This document shows, piece after piece, positions 33,284-41,770 of a DNA stretch of 64,000 bases. Made by a program: the position numbers and the translations under genes. Source of the stretch: Stappia sp. (lineage in GTDB: Bacteria > Pseudomonadota > Alphaproteobacteria > Rhizobiales > Stappiaceae); assembly GCA_002722295.1 (NCBI GenBank), contig PBLF01000002.1, positions 1-64,000 of the forward strand. Reading direction: 5' to 3'. Below the pieces are notes generated by a model that made no database searches, was not told where the DNA came from, and saw only the letters and a program-made list of their open reading frames with translations. The stretch's first letter is position 1. The number at the start of each line of letters is the position of its first letter.

Positions 33284-33293
33284 CACGTGAATC
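33279..33293. promoter_or_regulatory. parS-like site 5 (one mismatch), overlapping the rho terminator
   Basis: TGTTTCACGTGAATC, the same variant as site 3. The first five bases are part of the rho terminator stem. Confidence 0.8.
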
Positions 33294-33337
33294 CCGATTG
33301 TCCCGCGCGGGCCAGTGGCCTTTCGCGAGAGCCCTGG

Positions 33338-34606
33338 TCAGGTGTTCATGCTGTCGAAGAAATCGTCGTTCGACTTGGTCTGGCGCAGCTTGTCGAGCAG
33401 GAACTCGATTGCGTCCACCGTCCCCATGGGGTTGAGGATACGCCGCAGAACGAAGGTTTTCTTGAGCTTGACCGGATCGACAAGCAGCTCTTCCTTGCGG
33501 GTACCGGACCTCTGGATATCGATGGCCGGGAACACGCGCTTGTCGGAGATCTTGCGGTCGAGAATGATCTCGGAATTGCCGGTGCCCTTGAATTCCTCGA
33601 AGATCACCTCGTCCATGCGGCTGCCGGTATCGATGAGCGCGGTCGCGATGATCGTCAGCGAGCCGCCCTCCTCGATGTTTCGGGCGGCGCCGAAGAAGCG
33701 CTTCGGGCGCTGCAGGGCGTTGGCGTCGACACCACCGGTCAGCACCTTGCCCGAGGACGGAACCACGGTGTTGTAGGCACGACCCAGGCGCGTGATGGAA
33801 TCCAGCAGGATGACCACGTCACGGCCGTGCTCGACCAGACGCTTTGCCTTCTCGATCACCATTTCGGCGACCTGCACGTGCCGCACCGCCGGTTCGTCGA
33901 ACGTCGAGGAAACGACCTCGCCGTTCACCGTGCGCTGCATGTCCGTGACTTCTTCCGGGCGCTCGTCAATCAGCAGGACGATGAGATAGCACTCGGGGTG
34001 GTTTTCGGTGATGGACTTCGCGATGTTCTGGAGGAACACCGTCTTGCCGGTCCTCGGCGGCGCGGTGATGAGACCGCGCTGACCCTTGCCGAGCGGCGCC
34101 ACGAGATCGATGACCCGGGCCGAGTAATCCTTGCCGCCTGTCGGCGTTTCGACTTCCATCTTCAGCCGCTCATCGGGATAGAGCGGCGTGAGGTTGTCGA
34201 AATGCACCTTGTGACGGGCGTTCTCCGGATCCTCGAAATTGATCTTGTTGACCTTCAGGAGCGCGAAATAACGCTCCCCTTCCTTGGGACTGCGGATCTC
34301 GCCTTCGACCGTGTCACCCGTGCGCAGCGAAAAGCGGCGGATCTGGGAGGGCGAGATGTAGATGTCATCCGGGCCCGGCAGGTAATTCGCGTCCGGAGAC
34401 CGAAGGAACCCGAAGCCGTCCTGGAGAACCTCCACGACGCCTTCGCCGATGATGTCGATGTCCTGGGCAGCGAGCTGCTTGAGGATCGCGAACATCAGCT
34501 CCTGCTTGCGCATCGTGCTCGCGTTTTCGACCTGGTGCTCTTCGGCAAAGGCAAGAAGCTCGGTCGGGGTCTTGATCTTGAGATCTGAGAGTTTCATTTC
34601 CCGCAT
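33338..34606 (-). CDS. rho: Transcription termination factor Rho
   Basis: The hexameric RNA helicase that ends transcription. It is 422 residues. The N-terminus [20 protein letters not shown] is the usual start of alphaproteobacterial Rho; a TTG two codons upstream is rejected. The primary RNA-binding domain has [20 protein letters not shown]. The motor has Walker [17 protein letters not shown] and Walker [18 protein letters not shown]. It lies downstream of hemE-hemJ with a 315-base gap and a visible promoter of its own. Confidence 0.97.
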   Translation of the reverse strand: MREMKLSDLKIKTPTELLAFAEEHQVENASTMRKQELMFAILKQLAAQDIDIIGEGVVEVLQDGFGFLRSPDANYLPGPDDIYISPSQIRRFSLRTGDTVEGEIRSPKEGERYFALLKVNKINFEDPENARHKVHFDNLTPLYPDERLKMEVETPTGGKDYSARVIDLVAPLGKGQRGLITAPPRTGKTVFLQNIAKSITENHPECYLIVLLIDERPEEVTDMQRTVNGEVVSSTFDEPAVRHVQVAEMVIEKAKRLVEHGRDVVILLDSITRLGRAYNTVVPSSGKVLTGGVDANALQRPKRFFGAARNIEEGGSLTIIATALIDTGSRMDEVIFEEFKGTGNSEIILDRKISDKRVFPAIDIQRSGTRKEELLVDPVKLKKTFVLRRILNPMGTVDAIEFLLDKLRQTKSNDDFFDSMNT

Positions 34607-34921
34607 GGGCAATGGAAGGTCTTCTGTTAGAGGGATGTTTGCGTTGACCGGCCCGGGTGGATCACCAGGCTACGGAATACGGAAGGAAGAAGGGATTGTC
34701 TGCGGGGCGGGAACCGGGCCTTTGGTCCGGTCTGGCATCAACTGGCTTCCCAATTTGAAGCCTGACACCATGCCCGCAGTTGCGAGGTTGAGCGAATTTA
34801 CATTTTTAAGACGGCAAGAGCAAGCGCCAATTGACGCATCCGTCAAAGGTCGTACACGGTTTTCCACGTACAAGCTCTCGAAAACCCTGCGTCACCTGAG
34901 ATGCGAGACCACGGCCCCGCC
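34607..34921 (-). promoter_or_regulatory. rho promoter and long leader
   Basis: A 315-base gap between hemJ and rho. A promoter fits on the minus strand at 34795-34823 (separate entry), giving a leader of roughly 180 bases before the rho ATG. Long leaders are known for autogenous control of rho in other bacteria. I see imperfect hairpins (for example around 34709-34733) but no clear terminator. Confidence 0.5.
34795..34823 (-). promoter_or_regulatory. Candidate sigma70-type promoter for rho
   Basis: On the minus strand TTGCTC (34823-34818), a 17-base spacer, then TAAATT (34800-34795). Spacing is optimal and the spacer is AT-rich for this genome. Confidence 0.55.
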
Positions 34922-35347
34922 TCAGAAGGGCTTGAGAACGACCAGAAGCACGATGCCGATCATCAGCACCGTGGGGATCTCGTTGACGATCCGGTAGTGC
35001 CGATGCCCCTTCGTGTTCGCATCCGCCGCGAAGGACCTGGTGCATTTCGCCAGATATCCGTGCACGCCGCTCATGACGAGAACGAGCGTGAGCTTGGCAT
35101 GGAACCATCCGTCGGAGAATGCCCCGATCTCGATGGCCAGCCACAGGCCGAACACCCAGCTCGCGATCATGGCCGGCGTCATGATCGCCTTGAGCAGGCG
35201 ACGTTCCATGACCTTGAAGAGCTCGCTCTGTTCGCTGCCGACAGGCACTTGCGCGTGATAGACGAAAAGGCGCGGCAGATAGAACATGGCCGCCATCCAG
35301 GCGATGACGGACATGATGTGAAAGGCCTTCAGCCACAAGTAAAGCAT
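34922..35347 (-). CDS. hemJ: Protoporphyrinogen IX oxidase HemJ
   Basis: Oxidises protoporphyrinogen IX to protoporphyrin IX in the inner membrane. It is 141 residues with about four membrane helices. The key conserved histidine is in LWLKAFHIMSVIAWMAAMFY (residue 10), followed by LPRLFVYHAQ, with WFHAKLTLVLVMSGVHGYLA and the basic RIVNEIPTVLMIGIV near the end. It starts 4 bases after the hemE stop, so hemE-hemJ is an operon. Confidence 0.95.
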   Translation of the reverse strand: MLYLWLKAFHIMSVIAWMAAMFYLPRLFVYHAQVPVGSEQSELFKVMERRLLKAIMTPAMIASWVFGLWLAIEIGAFSDGWFHAKLTLVLVMSGVHGYLAKCTRSFAADANTKGHRHYRIVNEIPTVLMIGIVLLVVLKPF

Positions 35348-35351
35348 CGCC

Positions 35352-36398
35352 TCAGCCTTTCGGATCCGGTGTCGCGCGAACCATCTCGATCATCCGCGCA
35401 ACGTTCTCCGGATCCGCGTCCGGCGTGACGCCATGCCCGAGATTGAACACGAGCGGTCCGTCGCCGAGCGTCGCCAGCACATTCGCCACGCCTTCCTCAA
35501 GCGCATCACCGCCTGCCACGAGCCGCATGGGGTCGAGATTGCCCTGAACCGGCACGATGTCCTGGATCTCGCGGGCAAGAGATGCGGGCACCGTCCAGTC
35601 GAGGCCGATGGCACTGACGCCGGTGCGGGCGACATAGTCCTTGATCCGTGCCGCGGAGGCTTTCGGAAAGCCGATGATGCAGGCATCGGGGATTTCGGCG
35701 CGCACGCCGTCCACGATCGCTTTCGTCGGCGCGATCGACCAGCGCTCGAAGCCGGCATCGTCGAGAACACCTGCCCAGGTGTCGAAAATCTGCACGGCAT
35801 CGGCGCCGGCGCGAAGCTGACGCACCAGATAGCGGATCGAGGCGGTCACAAGCCTGTCGATGAAGGATTGCATCAGGGCCGGATCGCGATAGGCGCCCAC
35901 CCGCGCGGCGGTCTGATCCTGCGTCGTGTGTCCCGCCACGGAATAGCATGCGACCGTCCACGGGGCGCCGCAGAAGCCCAGAAGGGTTGTCTCGTGCGGC
36001 AGTTCCGCGCGCAGTCTGCGCACGGTCTCGATCACAGGGTCGAGGTGACGTTCCGCCCTTTCCTCGTCGAGGGCATCGACAAGAGATGCCTTGAGGGGCT
36101 CGAGAACCGGACCACGTCCTTCCTCGAAGCGCACGGGATACCCAAGCGCGTCGGGGACGACGAAGATGTCTGAGAACAGGATTGCCGCGTCAAAGCCGAA
36201 ACGCCGGATCGGCTGCAGCGTGACCTCGACCGCCAGATCGGTGTCGTAGCAGAATTCCAGAAAATTAACCTTACTTAAACGTGTCTGGCGGTACTCAGGA
36301 AGGTACCGGCCCGCCTGACGCATCATCCAGACGGGAGGAGGCCAGAGACGCTCTCCAGCGAGTACACGCATCACGCGACGCTCACTCGTGTCGGTCAC
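35352..36398 (-). CDS. hemE: Uroporphyrinogen decarboxylase
   Basis: Converts uroporphyrinogen III to coproporphyrinogen III in heme synthesis. It is 348 residues. Conserved blocks are PVWMMRQAGRYLPEYRQTR, FGFDAAILFSDIFVVPDALG and LLGFCGAPWTVACYSV. I choose the GTG at 36398 (VTDTSERRVMRVL), since GGGAGGG (36411-36405) lies 6 bases upstream. The TTG at 36413 would start inside that site. The gene borders the probable replication origin. Confidence 0.95.
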   Translation of the reverse strand: MTDTSERRVMRVLAGERLWPPPVWMMRQAGRYLPEYRQTRLSKVNFLEFCYDTDLAVEVTLQPIRRFGFDAAILFSDIFVVPDALGYPVRFEEGRGPVLEPLKASLVDALDEERAERHLDPVIETVRRLRAELPHETTLLGFCGAPWTVACYSVAGHTTQDQTAARVGAYRDPALMQSFIDRLVTASIRYLVRQLRAGADAVQIFDTWAGVLDDAGFERWSIAPTKAIVDGVRAEIPDACIIGFPKASAARIKDYVARTGVSAIGLDWTVPASLAREIQDIVPVQGNLDPMRLVAGGDALEEGVANVLATLGDGPLVFNLGHGVTPDADPENVARMIEMVRATPDPKG

Positions 36399-36424
36399 GA
36401 ACAGCCCTCCCAAAAATTAAAAAG

Positions 36425-36445
36425 AGAATCCTTGAAAAGGATTCT
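36425..36445. terminator. GANTC-bearing hairpin between oriC and hemE
   Basis: AGAATCCTT pairs with AAGGATTCT around the loop GAA. Both strands continue into T-runs (GTTGTTTTTG on plus, CTCTTTTTAATTTTT on minus), so it can act as a bidirectional terminator or attenuator. It is 14 bases upstream of the hemE ribosome site, so leftward transcripts starting inside oriC must cross it. Each arm holds a GANTC methylation site. Confidence 0.65.
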
Positions 36446-36607
36446 GTTGTTTTTGATTGCCACTGAGTAGCCGGGATTACCGGTTGTCGAAGTTGGTCCA
36501 CATGACTCATTCGTTTGCGCATTGTCGAGGGCTTTCCCTCAGACGTATTGCCGCACAGCCTTGGACGGTTCTAAATTTGCCTTCCAGGACAGTGTGTTGT
36601 GAAAATG

Positions 36608-36622
36608 TTAACCCTTTGTTAA
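36608..36622. promoter_or_regulatory. CtrA binding site (TTAA-N7-TTAA)
   Basis: TTAACCCTTTGTTAA is a perfect match to the CtrA consensus TTAA-N7-TTAA. In Caulobacter, CtrA bound at such boxes in the origin blocks replication initiation. Here it sits in the middle of the hemE/DUF299 gap. Confidence 0.8.
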
Positions 36623-36671
36623 CTTTTAAGGCGGCTTTGCGCTTTCTGGGGACGAGCCAGGAACAACCCGG

Positions 36672-36680
36672 TTATCCACC
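36672..36680 (+). promoter_or_regulatory. DnaA box candidate
   Basis: TTATCCACC matches the DnaA consensus TTATCCACA at eight of nine bases. It lies 50 bases from the CtrA box in the probable origin. Confidence 0.65.
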
Positions 36681-36828
36681 TTCATCCGGATGCTTTCGGA
36701 TCCGTCTAGCGGCACGTTGTGCGGTGTTGATAGATTTTCCGCTTCGGGCATTGTTTTGGGGCGGGTTGCCCGCCGGCCCGGATTTATGAGTCTTTTGAAC
36801 ACCTTCCGTGTGACGAGGGGATAACAGC

Positions 36829-37680
36829 TTGGGAAAGACCCGTAACTTCTTCCACCTGCATCTGGTTTCGGACTCCACCGGCGAGACGCTGATGACGGTG
36901 GCCCGGGCGGCGTCGGCGCAATACGACGACGTGCAATCCATCGAGCACGTCTATCCGCTGGTGCGCAGTTCCCGTCAGCTCGACGACGTGATCGCCGAGA
37001 TCGAACATGCGCCGGGGATCGTGCTCTACACGCTGGTGGACACGGAGCTGGTCGAACATCTGGAGCAGGCGGCCCGTCAGCAGGGCGTGCCCTGCGTGAA
37101 CATTCTCTCGCCGGTGTTCTCCGTCTTTCAGTCCTATCTCAATGTGCGGGTCACAGGCCGCGCTGGCGGCCAGCATCAGCTCGACGCGGAGTATTTCGAT
37201 CGCATCGAGGCGCTCAATTTCACCATGCTTCATGATGACGGCCAGATCCCGAACGACCTCGACGAGGCCGAGGTCGTGCTCCTGGGCGTGAGCCGCACGT
37301 CGAAGACGCCGACCTGCATCTATCTTGCCAATCGCGGCATCAAGGCCGCCAACATCCCCATCGTTCCCGACCTGCCGCTTCCCCCGCAGCTCTTCCGGGT
37401 CCGCAAGGCCATGGTCGTGGCGGTGATCGCCTCGGTGGAGCGCATCCAGCAGGTGCGTCAGAACCGCATCCTGTCGCTGAACGCGGGCGGTTTCGGCAAC
37501 GAGACCTATGTCGACAGGCGCATGATCGCCCGCGAGATCGCGACCACGCGGAAGCTCTGCGCCGAGAACGGCTGGCCGGTGATCGACGTCACCCGTCGTT
37601 CCATCGAGGAAACGGCGGCGGAAATCCTCTCGCTCTACCGGGCGCACAAGGCGGCTCTGGTCAAGAGCATTGCGGACTGA
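36829..37680 (+). CDS. ppsR: Pyruvate,phosphate dikinase/PEP synthase regulatory protein (DUF299)
   Basis: A bifunctional kinase/phosphorylase that switches PEP synthase or pyruvate phosphate dikinase on and off. It is 283 residues. The N-terminus [20 protein letters not shown] and the ADP-binding motif [20 protein letters not shown] (about 146-165) define the family. The TTG at 36829 is the start, preceded by GAGGGGATAACAGC. It is the first gene to the right of the origin, the position of RP001/DUF299 in Caulobacter and Rickettsia. Confidence 0.93.
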   Translation: MGKTRNFFHLHLVSDSTGETLMTVARAASAQYDDVQSIEHVYPLVRSSRQLDDVIAEIEHAPGIVLYTLVDTELVEHLEQAARQQGVPCVNILSPVFSVFQSYLNVRVTGRAGGQHQLDAEYFDRIEALNFTMLHDDGQIPNDLDEAEVVLLGVSRTSKTPTCIYLANRGIKAANIPIVPDLPLPPQLFRVRKAMVVAVIASVERIQQVRQNRILSLNAGGFGNETYVDRRMIAREIATTRKLCAENGWPVIDVTRRSIEETAAEILSLYRAHKAALVKSIAD

Positions 37681-37760
37681 TACTCCCGCCTGAGGCGGGC
37701 GCGTGCCGTCCCCGCCCACATTTCGCCCACGCCTTGTCCACATGTGCCGGGAACCGTTTC

Positions 37761-38357
37761 ATGTCCGAACTCGTCCTTGCCAGCGGAAGCCGTATCCGTG
37801 CCGAGCTTCTTGGAAATGCAGGTCTCGCCTTCACCAGGGATCCGTCTTCCATCGACGAGCGAGCGGTCGAGGAACCGCTGCTCAAGGCGGGCGTGTCGCC
37901 GGAGGACATCGCCAGGGTGCTTGCGGAGGCAAAGGCATCCGATGTCAGCGCGCGCCGTCCGGGGGACCTGGTGATCGGGGCCGACCAGGTGCTCGAGTTC
38001 GAGGGCGAGCGGCTGACCAAGCCCGCCGACATGGAAGCGGCGCGCCGCCAGCTTCTCGCCATGTCCGGCAAGCGACATGAGCTGCATTCCGCCGTGACGC
38101 TGGCACGTGGTGGCGAGACGCTGTGGACCCATGTGGGCACCGTGCGCCTGACCATGCGCGACTTCGGTCCGGAGTTTGTCGGTCACTACCTGGCGAAGGC
38201 CGGCGAGGAGATCCTTTCCAGCGTCGGCGCCTATCAGCTCGAGGGACCGGGCATTCAGCTCTTCGAGCGGATCGAGGGGGACTATTTCACGGTGCTCGGC
38301 CTGCCGCTTCTCCCGCTTCTGGCAAGGCTGCGCGAGACGGGAGAGATCGAGGCATGA
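37761..38357 (+). CDS. maf: Maf-family nucleoside triphosphate pyrophosphatase
   Basis: Hydrolyses non-canonical or canonical NTPs to NMPs. It is 198 residues. The N-terminus SELVLASGSRIRAELLGNAG has the SGSxxR phosphate motif, then IDERAVEEPLL and the catalytic region VIGADQVLEFEGERLTKP. The ATG at 37761 is preferred to one 9 codons earlier. The stop overlaps the aroE start (ATGA), so the two are translationally coupled. Confidence 0.93.
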   Translation: MSELVLASGSRIRAELLGNAGLAFTRDPSSIDERAVEEPLLKAGVSPEDIARVLAEAKASDVSARRPGDLVIGADQVLEFEGERLTKPADMEAARRQLLAMSGKRHELHSAVTLARGGETLWTHVGTVRLTMRDFGPEFVGHYLAKAGEEILSSVGAYQLEGPGIQLFERIEGDYFTVLGLPLLPLLARLRETGEIEA

Positions 38358-39193
38358 CCAGGCGCGTCGCCATCACCGGCTGTCCCGTCGCCCATTCCCG
38401 TTCGCCGGTCATTCACCGGCACTGGCTGGCGCTTCATGGCATCGATGGCACCTATGATCGTGTCGAGGTGAAGCCGGAGGATGCGCCCGCCTTTTACCGC
38501 GATATCGCGGCCCACGGGCTTTCCGGCTGCAACGTGACCGTGCCCAACAAGGAAGCGGCGGCGGCAGCCTGCGACGAGCTCGACGATGCGGCGCGGGTCA
38601 TGGGCGCGGTGAACACCATCTCGCTCGATGCGGACGGGCGCGTTCTCGGCTCCAACACGGACGGTCTCGGATTCCTCGGAAATCTCGACCAGGAGGTGCC
38701 GGGCTGGGATGGCGAGGTGCGTCACGCCGTGGTGCTGGGCGCGGGCGGCGCGGCGCGGGCCGTCATCTGGGCGCTCCTGTCCCGGGGTGTGAAGAAGGTG
38801 AGTGTCGTCAATCGCACGAAATCCAAGGCCGAAGATCTCTGCGCCCGTTTCGGAGCCGACTCGATTGCCTGCGACTGGGACGATCTTGGGGAGATCCTGG
38901 GGGAAACGGATCTTCTGGTGAACACCACCTCGCTTGGAATGGCTGGACAGCCTGCGCTCGATCTTTCCCTGTCCCGCCTGCCGGAAACCGCCATCGTCAA
39001 CGATATCGTCTATGTGCCGCTGGAAACGCCCCTTCTGGCGGATGCCAGGGCCAGGGGGCTTCGCGCGGTCGACGGGCTGGGCATGCTGCTGCACCAGGCC
39101 GTGCCCGGCTTCGAGCGCTGGTTCGGCGTGCGTCCCAGGGTGACGGACGAGCTTCGTGCCGCCCTGCTCGCGGATCTTGGAGCGGCCTCGTGA
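38354..39193 (+). CDS. aroE: Shikimate dehydrogenase
   Basis: Reduces 3-dehydroshikimate to shikimate with NADPH. It is 279 residues. The substrate site is GCPVAHSRSPVIHRHWL, the catalytic lysine is in GCNVTVPNKEAA, and the NADP loop is VVLGAGGAARAVIWAL followed by VVNRTKSKAEDL. It overlaps maf upstream and coaE downstream by 4 bases each. Confidence 0.96.
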   Translation: MTRRVAITGCPVAHSRSPVIHRHWLALHGIDGTYDRVEVKPEDAPAFYRDIAAHGLSGCNVTVPNKEAAAAACDELDDAARVMGAVNTISLDADGRVLGSNTDGLGFLGNLDQEVPGWDGEVRHAVVLGAGGAARAVIWALLSRGVKKVSVVNRTKSKAEDLCARFGADSIACDWDDLGEILGETDLLVNTTSLGMAGQPALDLSLSRLPETAIVNDIVYVPLETPLLADARARGLRAVDGLGMLLHQAVPGFERWFGVRPRVTDELRAALLADLGAAS

Positions 39194-39777
39194 TCCTTGT
39201 CGGTCTCACCGGTTCCATCGGCATGGGAAAGTCGACCACGGCGAAGATGTTCGCCGCGGCGGGGTGTGCGGTCTATGACGCGGACGCCTCCGTTCATGCC
39301 CTTTATCGCGCCGAGGCGGTTCCCCTGATCGAGGAGGCCTTTCCCGGAACGACCGCTGAAGGTGCCGTGGACCGCAAGAAGCTTGGCGCGGCCGTGCTTG
39401 GCGACGGTGAGGCCATGAAGCGTCTCGAGGCGATCGTGCACCCGCTGGTCAGGGCGCGCGAGCAGGCCTTCATCGGTCGGGCCCGTGACAGTGGCGCGCG
39501 CATCGCGGTTCTCGATATTCCGCTGTTGTTCGAAACCGGCGCGCAGGGGCGTGTCGATGCCTGCGTCGTCGTCACCGCGTCTTCGCGGGTCCAGCGTGAG
39601 CGCGTCCTGGCGCGGCCGGGCATGGACGAGGCGACCTTCGAGAAGATCCGTGATCGCCAGATGGCGGATGAGGAAAAGCGCAGGCTGGCGCACTTCCTCA
39701 TCGATACGGGTCATGGACTGGAACATGCCCGCCGGTCCGTGGCGAGCATTCTTCGCGCCCTCGCCGGCCGCGCCTGA
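39190..39777 (+). CDS. coaE: Dephospho-CoA kinase
   Basis: Last step of coenzyme A synthesis. It is 195 residues. The P-loop is VGLTGSIGMGKSTTAKMF (residues 3-20), followed by YDADASVHALY and the lid region VTASSRVQRERVLARPGMD. The GTG start overlaps the aroE stop (GTGA). The order maf-aroE-coaE-dnaQ next to the origin is common in Rhizobiales. Confidence 0.96.
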   Translation: MILVGLTGSIGMGKSTTAKMFAAAGCAVYDADASVHALYRAEAVPLIEEAFPGTTAEGAVDRKKLGAAVLGDGEAMKRLEAIVHPLVRAREQAFIGRARDSGARIAVLDIPLLFETGAQGRVDACVVVTASSRVQRERVLARPGMDEATFEKIRDRQMADEEKRRLAHFLIDTGHGLEHARRSVASILRALAGRA

Positions 39778-39923
39778 GCGGGTAAAGCGGGGAAAACCGG
39801 CACCTGAGGGTCACGGCATCCGGGCACTTGCCCGCGCGTGCTTGCCATGCCCTCCCGTGAACCCGACACTGCGCCGCCTGAGGCATTTGAACCCGCCACC
39901 ACCAGACCCCATGGAGCCTTCCG

Positions 39924-40652
39924 ATGGCCCGCGAGATCGCCTTCGACACCGAGACCACAGGCCTTGATCCGCGAAATGGCGACCGTCTTGTCGAGATCGG
40001 CGGCGTCGAACTGATCAACCACGTGCCGACGGGGCGGACCTATCACGTCTACCTGAACCCCGAGCGCGATGTGCCCATCGAGGCGTTCAACGTGCACGGC
40101 CTGTCGGAGGAATTCCTGTCTGACAAGCCGAAGTTCGCCGAGGTGGCGCAGGAGTTTCTGGAGTTTGTCGGTGACGCGGTGCTGGTGATCCACAACGCCA
40201 GCTTCGACATGGGCTTCATCAACATGGAGCTTTCGCGCGTCGGTCTCGGGCCGATCCCGAACGAGCAGGTTCTCGACACGCTCGCCATCGCCCGCAAGAA
40301 ACACCCGGGCTCACCGGCCTCGCTGGATGCGCTGTGCTCGCGCTACGGCATCGACAACTCGCGGCGCACCAAGCACGGCGCCCTCCTCGACAGTGAGATC
40401 CTCGCCGAGGTCTATCTCGAGCTGATCGGCGGAAAACAGGTTGGCCTCGCCTTCGCGGTCGAGGAGGAAGACGATCCCCTTGAGGCGATGCAGGGCGTGC
40501 GCCGCAAGGCCTTGCCGCCACGGCCGGCCCCGCTGCCGCCGCGCATCGACGAGGCGGTTCTGGAGCGTCACCGGGCCTTTGTCGCCGGCATGGGCGAGGC
40601 GGCTCTCTGGCAGTCCTACGAGGTCCGCGTCACTGCCGAGGGCGACGACTGA
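39924..40652 (+). CDS. dnaQ: DNA polymerase III epsilon subunit (proofreading exonuclease)
   Basis: The 3'-5' editing exonuclease of the replicative polymerase. It is 242 residues. Exo I is AFDTETTGLDPRNGDRLVEI (DxE), Exo II is LVIHNASFDMGFIN, and Exo III is HGALLDSEILAEVYLEL (HxxxxD). The C-terminal tail (RRKALPPRPAPLPPRIDEAV) is the expected linker to the polymerase contact region. An isolated promoter is likely in the 146-base gap after coaE. Confidence 0.96.
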   Translation: MAREIAFDTETTGLDPRNGDRLVEIGGVELINHVPTGRTYHVYLNPERDVPIEAFNVHGLSEEFLSDKPKFAEVAQEFLEFVGDAVLVIHNASFDMGFINMELSRVGLGPIPNEQVLDTLAIARKKHPGSPASLDALCSRYGIDNSRRTKHGALLDSEILAEVYLELIGGKQVGLAFAVEEEDDPLEAMQGVRRKALPPRPAPLPPRIDEAVLERHRAFVAGMGEAALWQSYEVRVTAEGDD

Positions 40653-40698
40653 GGCAGGGTCGTTCCGCAGCCGAATCCGACTTCCCATACCAGGGACA

Positions 40699-40732
40699 AA
40701 AACGCCCCGGTCCTTTCCAGGCCGGGGCGTTC
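40699..40732 (-). terminator. Intrinsic terminator of the hydroxyacid dehydrogenase gene
   Basis: AACGCCCCGG and CCGGGGCGTT form the core stem around a TCCTTTCCAGG-type loop; on the minus strand the run is GTTTTTGTCCC. It lies about 50 bases past the leftward gene and also faces the dnaQ stop. Confidence 0.8.
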
Positions 40733-40783
40733 ATGCATCCGATGATCGGTTTCGCTGCCGAATCGAGGGAGACCGGCAGGGTT

Positions 40784-41770
40784 TCAGAGCATTGACGGCA
40801 GGACGCGGTCCGGCGGCCGGTGACCGTCCATGAAGGTCTTGATGTTGATGATGACCTTCTCGCCCATGTCCACGCGTCCCTCGACGGTGGCGGAGCCCAT
40901 GTGCGGCAGCAGCACCACCTTGTCGGAGGCGACGAGCTTGGGGTTCACGGCCGGCTCGTGCTCGAAGACGTCCAGTCCGGCACCGGCGAGATGCCCCTCG
41001 TCCAGCTGGCGGATGAGCGCGGCCTCGTCGATGACCTCGCCACGCGCGGTGTTCACCAGATAGGCGTTCGCCTTCATCAGCTTGAGCCGGCGGGCGGAAA
41101 GCAGGTGATAGGTCGCCGGCGTGTGAGGGCAATGGATGGACACGACGTCCATGCGTGCCAGCATCTGGTCGAGGCTGTCCCAGTAGGTGGCCTCGAGCGA
41201 CTCTTCCACCGTTTCCGGCACCCTGCGCCGGTTGTGATAGTGGATCGACATGCCGAACGCCTTGGCGCGGCGGGCGACCGCCTGGCCGATACGGCCCATG
41301 CCGACGATCCCGAGGCGCTTGCCCCAGATCCGGTGGCCGAGCATCCAGGTCGGCGACCAGCCGCCCCAGTCGCCGTTTTCGATGACCTTGATGCCCTCGG
41401 CGATGCGGCGGGGGACGCCAAGGATCAGCGCCATGGTCATGTCGGCGGTGTCTTCGGTGAGAACGCCCGGCGTGTTGGTGACCGTGATGCCGCGATTGTT
41501 GGCGGTGACGACGTCGATATTGTCGACGCCATTGCCGAAGTTGGCGATCAGTTTCAGGTTCGGGCCAGCCTGGGAGAGAACGGCGGAGTCGATGCGGTCC
41601 GTGACCGTGGGCACCACCACGTCGGCGGTCTTCATCGCCTCGACCAGCTCGGCCTGGCTGAGCGGGCGGTCATTCTCGTTCAGACGGGTCTCGAACAGCT
41701 CGCGCATGCGCGTCTCGACCACGTCCGGCAGTTTGCGTGTCACGACGACCAGCGGCTTCTTCTTCGACAT
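40784..41770 (-). CDS. D-isomer 2-hydroxyacid dehydrogenase (glyoxylate/D-glycerate type)
   Basis: A 328-residue NAD(P)-dependent reductase. It has the Rossmann motif GKRLGIVGMGRIGQAVARRA, the catalytic Arg/Glu/His trio in VNTARGEVIDEAAL, DVFEHEPAVNP and LLPHMGSAT. The N-terminal PLVVVTRKLPDVVETRM is typical of the glyoxylate reductase (GyaR) subgroup. The precise substrate is not determinable. The ATG at 41770 is chosen. Confidence 0.9.
   Translation of the reverse strand: MSKKKPLVVVTRKLPDVVETRMRELFETRLNENDRPLSQAELVEAMKTADVVVPTVTDRIDSAVLSQAGPNLKLIANFGNGVDNIDVVTANNRGITVTNTPGVLTEDTADMTMALILGVPRRIAEGIKVIENGDWGGWSPTWMLGHRIWGKRLGIVGMGRIGQAVARRAKAFGMSIHYHNRRRVPETVEESLEATYWDSLDQMLARMDVVSIHCPHTPATYHLLSARRLKLMKANAYLVNTARGEVIDEAALIRQLDEGHLAGAGLDVFEHEPAVNPKLVASDKVVLLPHMGSATVEGRVDMGEKVIINIKTFMDGHRPPDRVLPSML

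Larger units (their letters stand above)
36399..36828. other. Probable chromosomal replication origin (oriC)
   Basis: This 430-base gene-free interval lies between leftward hemE and the rightward DUF299 gene, the position of the Caulobacter crescentus origin and of predicted Rhizobiales origins. It is AT-rich for the window (36408-36460 and 36595-36630). It contains a perfect CtrA box (36608-36622), a DnaA-like box TTATCCACC (36672-36680), weaker DnaA-like matches at 36494-36502 (TGGTCCACA) and on the minus strand at 36817-36826, and four GANTC sites (36426, 36440, 36504, 36788). The immediate genes on each side point outward. dnaA is not in the window. Confidence 0.8.

Noticed and set aside
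36265..36278. TTAA-N6-TTAA near the start of hemE, possible second CtrA box
   Set aside because: The spacer is six, not seven, and the bases encode the conserved LSKVNF segment of HemE, so the match can be explained by coding constraint.
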